Below, in pieces: positions 23,488 to 28,463 of a stretch of 28,463 bases of DNA. The position numbers were made by a program, and so were the translations under genes. The notes beneath the pieces are model-generated. The model saw nothing but the letters and a program-made list of their open reading frames with translations, did not search any database and was not told the origin of the DNA. Source of the DNA: AM-2324 sp964225135 (GTDB lineage: Bacteria > Bacteroidota > Bacteroidia > Chitinophagales > Saprospiraceae); contig CAXQNQ010000131.1 of NCBI GenBank assembly GCA_964225135.1, positions 1-28,463 of the forward strand, in the 5' to 3' direction. Positions within the stretch are counted from its first letter, which is position 1. Every line of letters begins with the position of its first letter.

Positions 23488-24456
23488 CTATTTGAATTTA
23501 AGTTTTGATTGAAAGAAATAATATACTCCTAAAAACGAAGTAAGACTAAAGTTTATTATAAATAACAAATAGGAAGCTGCTAAACCAGCTGCCGGAGCAC
23601 CACAGATACTGCCCCAAACTAAAACTGAAATATTACCACGCATTACAATACCTAATGCTGCAGGTAATGGTATAGAAGCTTGAATGAAAAATATAAGTGA
23701 AATACCGAACAAACATTCCAGCAGCGTACAATCCACTCCTAAAAGGTATAATAACAGCACATACTGCAGTGTATAAGTCAGATACCTTAATAAAGACAAT
23801 AATAGGACCCTAAGAAGCATAAGCTTTTGTTGCGCTTCCAAGATCTCTAAGGCATGCTGAATTTTGCCGAATATTCCTTTGTTTGGCAATAGCTTACCTA
23901 CAAGTCGTTGTATCACCTTAGGATAAAAATAGGCCCCATATCCAAAAGGAATCAATAGTCCAAGGCTATACAAATAGTTGACATTTATGCTTTCATATAA
24001 GGAGCTATATTGATTCAAAAAATAGATTGCCGCGCTGATTCCTAGGCTCCAGGTAACCAAGTTTTGGGCTAATCCACCCAGCAGTGTAGTTATTACACCT
24101 GCGCCTCTCTGATCTGGTTCTATACCTGCTACTCGACCTAAATATTCCCCCATTCGATTGGGGGTAATAAGGGAAACAGAGACACCCATTAAAACAGACC
24201 GAATAACAGATTTTATATCTAAGGTATACTTGCTGCGCATACACAACAGCCACTTCCAACATTCACAAAGCCAATTGAGTGGCATAAGCAGAAATGCAAG
24301 CAATAAGAGCCACCACCGATCATAAAAACTCGATTGCAATAAAGCCCATTCAGCAGTACCAAACTCCAATTGAGCAAATTGATAAATTAAAGCAACCAAA
24401 AGTATAATACCAATGGTTATTTTAAGGTAATGCCGTACTTTTAATTGTTGGAGCAT
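23488..24456 (-). CDS. Flippase-like integral membrane protein (lysylphosphatidylglycerol synthase TM region family)
   Basis: A polytopic membrane protein, 322 residues from the ATG at 24456. The same frame extends to an ATG at 24543 that would overlap the divergent ruvC start, and to another at 24486. I prefer 24456 because it puts MLQQLKVRHYLK just before the first helix and leaves room for promoters. It has about eight helices, and the conserved region SLITPNRMGEYLGRVAGI near residues 94-111 is typical of the MprF/AglD-like flippase family (TPxRxGE). ASIPLPAALGIVMRGNIS near the C-terminus is also typical. There is no lysyltransferase domain, so it is likely a stand-alone lipid or lipid-carrier handling protein. 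It heads the cluster flippase, DUF3108, DUF4230, rhodanese. Confidence 0.82.
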   Translation of the reverse strand: MLQQLKVRHYLKITIGIILLVALIYQFAQLEFGTAEWALLQSSFYDRWWLLLLAFLLMPLNWLCECWKWLLCMRSKYTLDIKSVIRSVLMGVSVSLITPNRMGEYLGRVAGIEPDQRGAGVITTLLGGLAQNLVTWSLGISAAIYFLNQYSSLYESINVNYLYSLGLLIPFGYGAYFYPKVIQRLVGKLLPNKGIFGKIQHALEILEAQQKLMLLRVLLLSLLRYLTYTLQYVLLLYLLGVDCTLLECLFGISLIFFIQASIPLPAALGIVMRGNISVLVWGSICGAPAAGLAASYLLFIINFSLTSFLGVYYFFQSKLKFK

Positions 24457-24494
24457 AAAATTAATTGACCCTGCAGCAAATTTCATTCGCCGAA

Positions 24495-24527
24495 TTGTGG
24501 TTATAACATATAAAGCGACTAAAATTG
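24495..24527 (+). promoter_or_regulatory. Possible ruvC promoter
   Basis: TTG at 24495-24497 and TAAAATTG at 24520-24527 (one mismatch to TAnnTTTG) are 22 bases apart, close to the Bacteroidota -33/-7 spacing, and lie just before the ruvC ATG. Weak evidence by pattern only. Confidence 0.3.
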
Positions 24528-24541
24528 TTCTTGAGTAAAGC

Positions 24542-25111
24542 ATGAAGATAGATAAAAAAAGACCATTCAGAATTTTAGGAATTGATCCTGGTACAAATGT
24601 TCTAGGGTATGCTGTATTGGAAGTAGCAGGAAAACAGTTGACTCCCCTTGAAATGGGTGTGCTTACCCTTCAAAAACTACCTAATCACTACGAAAAGCTC
24701 AAAACCATTTTTCAACGAACCACCTATTTGATTCAGACGCACAAGGTACATCACATGGCTATTGAAGCTCCTTTCTTTGGCAAAAATGTACAATCCATGT
24801 TAAAGTTAGGACGCGCCCAAGGAGTTGCAATGGCTGCTGGAGCTGTCATGGAACTAGAAATTGAAGAATACTCGCCCAAAAGGATTAAACAAGCCATTAC
24901 CGGTAATGGTAATGCTAGTAAAGAACAAGTTGCACGAACTCTAGAAATGATCTACAAGATTAGTTTCGAAGAACACTATTTAGATGCATCGGATGCCTTA
25001 GCCGCAGCAGTTTGTCACTACCAAGAATTATCTTCTCCGATTAAAAAAGTAAAAGGAAAAAAAGGTTGGGCAGACTTCCTTAGCAATAATCCTAATAGAG
25101 TGGTTAAGTAA
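24542..25111 (+). CDS. ruvC: Crossover junction endodeoxyribonuclease RuvC
   Basis: RuvC, 189 residues, cuts Holliday junctions as a metal-dependent dimer after RuvAB branch migration. The four acidic catalytic residues are all visible: D15 in GIDPG, E75 in AIEAPFFGKN, and D148 and D151 in YLDASDALAAA. The GRAQGVAMAAG helix and the EYSPKRIKQAITGNGNASK substrate loop are standard. A short basic tail (KKVKGKKGWADF) extends past the core. The ATG at 24542 shares the sequence CATG with an alternative start of the divergent membrane protein gene. RuvA is encoded 13 kb to the left, so the ruv genes are scattered, as usual in this phylum. Confidence 0.96.
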   Translation: MKIDKKRPFRILGIDPGTNVLGYAVLEVAGKQLTPLEMGVLTLQKLPNHYEKLKTIFQRTTYLIQTHKVHHMAIEAPFFGKNVQSMLKLGRAQGVAMAAGAVMELEIEEYSPKRIKQAITGNGNASKEQVARTLEMIYKISFEEHYLDASDALAAAVCHYQELSSPIKKVKGKKGWADFLSNNPNRVVK

Positions 25112-25421
25112 TCACGTCTTGGCTTTGCTTTTTTCCTTTGCCGGTCTTACTAATAATAGCCTAATTCGATATCGTTTAAAATACACCACAAACAATAATA
25201 CCTGCTCTGAAGAGCAATACAGAAAATTGATTCATTAATCTGAAATATTAGATTATCCAAGCCTAATAATTAATTAAATCTGTCCAATCACCTAGAAAAA
25301 TTCGCTTTTAATTAAACTTAAGTATCAAATTTTCGTCTGAATTAATAGATTAATAATCGATTTCAAAGATTCCTTTAAAAGAAAATCGTATTTTTGTATA
25401 AATACAACGAAATCAACTGTT
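25112..25421. other. 310-base non-coding gap between ruvC and tatA
   Basis: No open frame with coding character on either strand; the one antisense frame reaching in is a shadow of tatA. The stretch is AT-rich and has no convincing terminator for ruvC. Two small inverted repeats occur: TGCTCT-GA-AGAGCA at 25203-25216 and TAATCT/AGATTA at 25236-25255. The right end holds the likely tatA promoter. I see no tRNA-like fold. Confidence 0.7.
25389..25396 (+). promoter_or_regulatory. Candidate -7 promoter element for tatA
   Basis: TATTTTTG fits TAnnTTTG exactly, 25 bases before the tatA ATG. A TTTC at 25361-25364 is the nearest -33-like match and is imperfect, so the promoter is only partly supported. 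Confidence 0.45.
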
Positions 25422-25640
25422 ATGAATACAGCAATTTTAGCATTGTTTAACTCGTTTGGGCCTGAATGGATTGTAATATTATTAGCAATCGTCTTATTAT
25501 TTGGTGGAAAGAAAATTCCTGAATTAATGAGAGGAATAGGAAAAGGTATCCGCGAATTCAATACTGCCAGAAATTCATTGGAGAATGAATTTAAACAAGG
25601 CATGAAGGAATCTGAACAAAAAGAAAAGCAAGAAAAATAA
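25422..25640 (+). CDS. tatA: Sec-independent protein translocase subunit TatA
   Basis: A 72-residue TatA/E-type protein that oligomerises to let folded twin-arginine substrates cross the inner membrane. Features in order: short N-terminus, one membrane helix (about residues 13-28, GPEWIVILLAIVLLFGG), the hinge FGGKKIPELMRGIGKGIREF with the conserved KxPEL and amphipathic helix, and a charged Lys/Glu tail. Size and pattern leave little doubt. No tatC or tatB lies next to it, so it is an isolated gene here, with its own promoter-like element upstream and its own terminator downstream. Confidence 0.95.
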   Translation: MNTAILALFNSFGPEWIVILLAIVLLFGGKKIPELMRGIGKGIREFNTARNSLENEFKQGMKESEQKEKQEK

Positions 25641-25671
25641 AAAAGTCCTCGACATTCGTCGGGGCTTTTTT
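25639..25671 (+). terminator. Hairpin terminator after tatA
   Basis: An A-run, GTCCTCGAC, a short ATTC loop, GTCGGGGC and a T-run pair with one G-U pair and one bulged base. It begins at the tatA stop codon and has the form of an intrinsic terminator on the plus strand. Confidence 0.85.
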
Positions 25672-25792
25672 ATTAATACCATTAAAAGAATCACTTCTCG
25701 AAATAGAAAAAATCAAATCCCGACGCTTTAAATCATTGATTTCCAATTTGTTATTGCTAATTTATAGTGTTTAATATTACATAAAATCAATA

Positions 25793-26020
25793 ATGATGGA
25801 AAAAAATATTTCAAAAATTAGGGCACATGATGCTATTGTAGGCGTTCTTTATCTTATCAGCGTGGGATTGACGCTCTACACAGCGAATTTGGATTTTCTA
25901 TGGATTGCTTTAGCAGTAGGTGGACTTCAATTGATTAGTCCAGTTACTAAATTTTGTCCGGTCTATTTTGTATTAAATAAAATGATGCCAGATTCAACTC
26001 CTATTCAACATGGAAAATAA
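25793..26020 (+). CDS. DUF2892 small membrane protein
   Basis: A 75-residue protein with two membrane helices (about residues 16-30, VGVLYLISVGLTLYT, and 33-49, LDFLWIALAVGGLQLIS) followed by TKFCPVYFVLNKM. The Trp-containing second helix and the CPxY-type motif are typical of DUF2892, the membrane part of YgaP-like sulfurtransferases. Here no rhodanese domain is fused; a free rhodanese gene is found 4 kb to the left, but a link is speculative. The start is one of two adjacent ATGs at 25793. The gene is alone between two terminators, with an AT-rich leader of about 120 bases. Function is not established. Confidence 0.82.
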   Translation: MMEKNISKIRAHDAIVGVLYLISVGLTLYTANLDFLWIALAVGGLQLISPVTKFCPVYFVLNKMMPDSTPIQHGK

Positions 26021-26035
26021 AATTAAGTTGAAATT

Positions 26036-26065
26036 AAAAGTCCCGAGTAAATACTCGGGACTTTT
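26036..26065. terminator. Bidirectional hairpin terminator between DUF2892 and glucosaminidase genes
   Basis: AAAAGTCCCGAGTA and its exact complement TACTCGGGACTTTT are separated by two bases, giving a GC-rich stem with U-runs on both sides. It lies between the convergent stops, and the right T-run joins the minus-strand stop codon. Confidence 0.92.
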
Positions 26066-26899
26066 TTACTCTACATAATCCAACATATTCAAATCCCATC
26101 GCTCAATAAGACCAACCAATTTCTCAGCATATCCAGCATCTGTAGCATAACCTGCCCGTTTCAAGCCCTTTGCCCAACCTTCATAGTTTTTGATGTCCAG
26201 TTCAAAAAGGTCGGCATATCGCTCGCGTTTTAGAAAGTAACTATGGTCTCTAAAACAGGACCAAACAGAGTCATAATGTTTAAATCGATCAGCTGGTCCA
26301 TCGCTATAAAAAGCAACACATGCACTTTGAGTATTACCTTGGTCATAGCATTTTATCCCAAAATGATTTTTGTGCTTTAAGGCTAAATTACTTCGACCTG
26401 CATTACTTTCTAATAAGGCTTGGGCAATAGTAATAGATGCAGGAATTTGGTGAATACGCATTTCGTCTACTGAAACTTGGGCATACTGCTTCAAGTATTC
26501 GAATTTTTCAAGTTCACCTACTTGAAGTCCTTTTGAAGAAACTAGATTAATCCAATCAGCAATAGTTACTGTAGAAGCCTTTAGCTTATTTTTTTGCACG
26601 TTATTGCCTACATGTGCAACAGATTGTTGAGGAGCTTCTTTGGGTAGCATATTGGCTAGATTCCCACCAAATCCAAAAGTACTTACGGATTGTTGTTGTT
26701 CAATAGATGTTTGTTTATGTTTTGAAAATGTAGGTAGAGTTAATACAATTTGACCATTTTGCTCTGTTTTGGGTTCAAATATCAAAACAAATAACAATAT
26801 CCAAGTTAGATAGGCTTTAACTCTTTCGAAAACGATTTGGAAAAACCCCTTCAATGAGCCCAACATCCCAAGGGTTTTTTCGTAAATTATAGTCTTCAT
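26066..26899 (-). CDS. GH73-type glucosaminidase (peptidoglycan hydrolase)
   Basis: A 277-residue probable endo-beta-N-acetylglucosaminidase that cuts peptidoglycan glycan strands. The N-terminus has one membrane helix (about residues 29-43, AYLTWILLFVLIFEP), acting as anchor or signal, then a Gln/Asn/Ser-rich linker to about residue 110. The catalytic domain (about 128-277) shows the GH73 pattern: IPASITIAQALLESNAGRS with likely catalytic Glu164, then NHFGIKCYD, ADRFKHYDSVWSCFRDHSYFL as short conserved pieces, and AKGLKRAGYATDAGYAEKLV near the end. No LysM or SH3 binding domain is attached, in contrast to many relatives. It starts with ATG at 26899, divergent from the next membrane protein gene, with a palindrome-rich region between. 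Confidence 0.9.
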   Translation of the reverse strand: MKTIIYEKTLGMLGSLKGFFQIVFERVKAYLTWILLFVLIFEPKTEQNGQIVLTLPTFSKHKQTSIEQQQSVSTFGFGGNLANMLPKEAPQQSVAHVGNNVQKNKLKASTVTIADWINLVSSKGLQVGELEKFEYLKQYAQVSVDEMRIHQIPASITIAQALLESNAGRSNLALKHKNHFGIKCYDQGNTQSACVAFYSDGPADRFKHYDSVWSCFRDHSYFLKRERYADLFELDIKNYEGWAKGLKRAGYATDAGYAEKLVGLIERWDLNMLDYVE

Positions 26900-26910
26900 A
26901 ATAACATATT

Positions 26911-26977
26911 TAAAACATTTTGTTTTACAAACTTAAACCAAATTGTTTTAAAAAACAACATTTTGTTTTAAACAAAA
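26911..26977. promoter_or_regulatory. Cluster of three TGTTTT/AAAACA palindromes in a divergent promoter region
   Basis: Three inverted repeats sit between the divergent starts at 26899 and 26987: TAAAACA-TTT-TGTTTTA (26911-26927), TTGTTTT-AA-AAAACAA (26943-26958) and TTTTGTTT-T-AAACAAAA (26961-26977). The half-site TGTTTTA recurs in one orientation at 26921, 26944 and 26964, about two helical turns apart, and AACATTTTGTTTTA occurs twice (26914 and 26957). They look like operator sites, though low-complexity AT sequence gives such patterns more readily. Confidence 0.45.
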
Positions 26978-26986
26978 AATCAACAA

Positions 26987-27982
26987 ATGCCAGAGAGCCT
27001 AAACTTCTTTGGAGGCATCTTACTTAATATCAGTGCATTAGCTGCAATAAGCTGTGCGGTATATTACTTCTTAAGAAAGAAGGGCAACTTTAGGTCCAAT
27101 ATTTTTTTAGGCGGATTTCTTTTAGTCTTTGGCTTAGCACTTATTCGGAATGGATTGGTACTTTTAAATATCTCAAACCAAGAGAATCTTTACTTAGCGC
27201 TATTGTGGAACACCTTATGGCTTGGTCCATTATTCTTTTTTTACATCAAGCTCAATATATATCCACATTATATCCTAAGGGGCTCCGACCTTAAGCACTT
27301 TGTTTTACCACTTGCTCAATCAATCACCCACCTTATTTTCATATTAATTGGTATGAGCAACAAAAACTTTCAAGAAAATATTGGTCCCCTTCAATATCCA
27401 ATTGAAGGCGTTTTATTTATTATTACCTTTTTCCCCTATATCATTTTATCCTTTAGATATGTGAAATTTGCCGGCGCAAAGAAAGAATCTATCCCCTTGT
27501 GGAAAGTCAACAAATTGAATTGGTTCAACCGAATTGTGAAAGTACTTTTTGTACTTGCCTTTATAAACTCAAGCTATATCATTCTCAACTTTTTATCTAG
27601 ATTCATTTTCAGCAATGAACTCTCTTCCTTGCCTACCTTTTTCATTTTTTCTGAACTCTCTTTTGGGATAGTAGCTATTTGGATATGCTACCAAGCTATC
27701 AAGCTTATTTTAGGTAAAGCTTACCAATATCTTCCTGATGAAATCTCCCCTACTTTTGAAGCATTGATTAAAAGTGAAATGCCTTTCTTAGATGCTGATT
27801 TGAATGAAAAAAGATTTGTAGACAATGCCTCTGATCGTCAACGTTTAGTTGAATGGATCAGCACATCGAGAGCAGCATATCTCAGAAAACTTACGAACCA
27901 TCCGAGTTACACCAAACACCAATTAAAAAGTTTGATCTATCGTTCGGGATACCCAAATCATTGGATTTATACCAAAAAGTAA
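26987..27982 (+). CDS. Seven-helix membrane protein with shortened AraC-like C-terminus
   Basis: A 331-residue protein. The first 245 residues or so predict seven membrane helices (starting GILLNISALAAISCAVYYF, then FLLVFGLALI, LWLGPLFFFYIKL and so on), the layout of the membrane sensor half of certain Bacteroidota AraC-type regulators. After it comes MPFLDADLNEKRF (about 264-276), where such regulators begin their DNA-binding part. The last 50 residues (SRAAYLRKLTNHPSYTKHQ, then YRSGYPNHWIYTKK) weakly echo the second half of an AraC domain. The whole tail is about 68 residues, too short for two helix-turn-helix units. The other frames do not supply the missing part, so a simple frameshift is unlikely. 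It could be a decayed regulator or a membrane protein of other use. The ATG at 26987 lies right after the palindrome cluster. Confidence 0.7.
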   Translation: MPESLNFFGGILLNISALAAISCAVYYFLRKKGNFRSNIFLGGFLLVFGLALIRNGLVLLNISNQENLYLALLWNTLWLGPLFFFYIKLNIYPHYILRGSDLKHFVLPLAQSITHLIFILIGMSNKNFQENIGPLQYPIEGVLFIITFFPYIILSFRYVKFAGAKKESIPLWKVNKLNWFNRIVKVLFVLAFINSSYIILNFLSRFIFSNELSSLPTFFIFSELSFGIVAIWICYQAIKLILGKAYQYLPDEISPTFEALIKSEMPFLDADLNEKRFVDNASDRQRLVEWISTSRAAYLRKLTNHPSYTKHQLKSLIYRSGYPNHWIYTKK

Positions 27983-28127
27983 AATTTCATCGAATTTTCA
28001 ATCTATTCAATCGTGTTTTCATATCAAAAGGCATTATGATTATGTAGATTTATACCTAATGAAAAAATAAATACTTGGCTTGGATAATCCATTATTCAAG
28101 TTCATTGTTTCCTATAAAAACGAGGTA

Positions 28128-28463
28128 ATGAAATATATAAACACCAGTCTGATACTATTCATTTTCTTTTGCTTCAATAGTAAAACTACCCAAGGTCAAA
28201 GTGCTGTTGAAATCATCAAAAAAGTAGAACAGACCATGCGAGGCAATAGTAATTATAGTGAATTGAAAATGACTATAGTTAGACCTGACTGGACAAGAGA
28301 AATGACGATGAAATCTTGGGCAAAAGGTGAAGACTACGCCCTTATCCAAATTACTGGTCCAGCCAGAGATAAAGGAACCATGTTCTTGAAAAGAAAGAAT
28401 GAACTTTGGAACTGGCAACCTAGAATAAGCAAAACGATTAAAATGCCCCCTTCCATGTTGACA
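28128..28463 (+). CDS. Outer-membrane lipoprotein-sorting (LolA-like) protein, N-terminal part (runs off window)
   Basis: The first 112 residues of an exported protein cut by the right edge. The ATG at 28128 is preceded by a GAGG stretch with 2 bases between, and opens a signal peptide (MKYINTSLILFIFFCFNSKT, cleavage likely after TQGQ, about residue 24). The mature part reads AVEIIKKVEQTMRGNSNYSE, then MTIVRPDWTREMTMKSW, ALIQITGPARDKGTMFL and LWNWQPRISKTIKMPPSM. This matches the LolA-like 'outer membrane lipoprotein-sorting protein' family, whose members often sit with an MMPL/RND or ABC permease for lipid or lipoprotein export. What follows is outside the window. Periplasmic location is predicted; the cargo is unknown. 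Confidence 0.85.
   Translation, partial: MKYINTSLILFIFFCFNSKTTQGQSAVEIIKKVEQTMRGNSNYSELKMTIVRPDWTREMTMKSWAKGEDYALIQITGPARDKGTMFLKRKNELWNWQPRISKTIKMPPSMLT

Noticed and set aside
25325..25421. Toxin-antitoxin or small peptide gene in the tatA leader
   Set aside because: No frame with a start and coding character fits; the stretch is AT-rich and promoter-like.
25325..25603. Minus-strand 92-codon frame across tatA
   Set aside because: It is antisense to tatA, which is clearly coding, and resembles no family.
27853..28047. Second open frame overlapping the end of the seven-helix protein, tested as the missing AraC half after a frameshift
   Set aside because: Its translation shows no helix-turn-helix pattern, so a frameshift does not explain the short tail.
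1..28463. CRISPR array, insertion sequence, prophage or tRNA/rRNA
   Set aside because: No regularly spaced repeats, transposase or integrase motifs, terminal inverted repeats with target duplications, or cloverleaf-like sequences were seen.

Overview
This is an AT-rich chromosomal segment that looks like core genome of a Bacteroidota bacterium. The evidence is a full-length SprA translocon protein (type IX secretion/gliding) next to ruvA, a MurF-Alr cell-wall fusion, an orphan TatA, a DUF4230 protein, promoter-like TAnnTTTG elements, and weak or absent Shine-Dalgarno sequences before most starts. Order or family cannot be fixed from the window; a cytophagal-type or related marine/soil lineage is only a guess. 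I see no phage, transposon, CRISPR array, rRNA or tRNA.

Layout. 1-3.1 kb: the 3' end of ftsH (+), then a histidine kinase/response regulator operon read leftwards. 3.2-11.4 kb: ruvA followed by sprA, both leftwards; sprA alone takes 7.4 kb. 11.5-15.3 kb: purD, then murF-alr, rightwards. The murF-alr frame is interrupted by one in-frame TAA inside the MurF ATPase domain, the most unusual thing in the window. 15.4-19.6 kb: three rightward genes for periplasmic folding of outer-membrane proteins: a double-parvulin PPIase, a lipoprotein-like partner with no recognisable parvulin domain, and a SurA-like PPIase. 19.7-21.5 kb: a small four-helix membrane protein and a POT peptide transporter, leftwards. 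21.6-24.5 kb: a tight leftward cluster of a flippase-like membrane protein, DUF3108, DUF4230 and a single-domain rhodanese. It diverges from ruvC (24.5 kb, +). 25.1-26.9 kb: a 310-base non-coding gap, tatA, a DUF2892 protein, and a leftward GH73-type glucosaminidase. 27-28.46 kb: a seven-helix membrane protein with what looks like a shortened AraC-type tail, then the 5' part of a LolA-like outer-membrane lipoprotein-sorting protein running off the right edge.

Theme. Much of the window serves the cell envelope: membrane protein quality control (FtsH), peptidoglycan precursor synthesis (MurF, Alr), peptidoglycan cleavage (GH73), outer-membrane protein folding (PPIases), type IX export (SprA), Tat export (TatA), peptide uptake (POT) and lipoprotein or lipid handling. 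RuvA and RuvC, two parts of the Holliday junction machine, lie 13 kb apart. Convergent pairs are separated by compact bidirectional hairpin terminators whose T-tracts run into the stop codons.

The window is mainly housekeeping. The points most worth checking are the murF stop codon, the flippase/DUF3108/DUF4230/rhodanese cluster, and the membrane protein with a degenerate AraC-like tail beside a cluster of TGTTTT/AAAACA palindromes.
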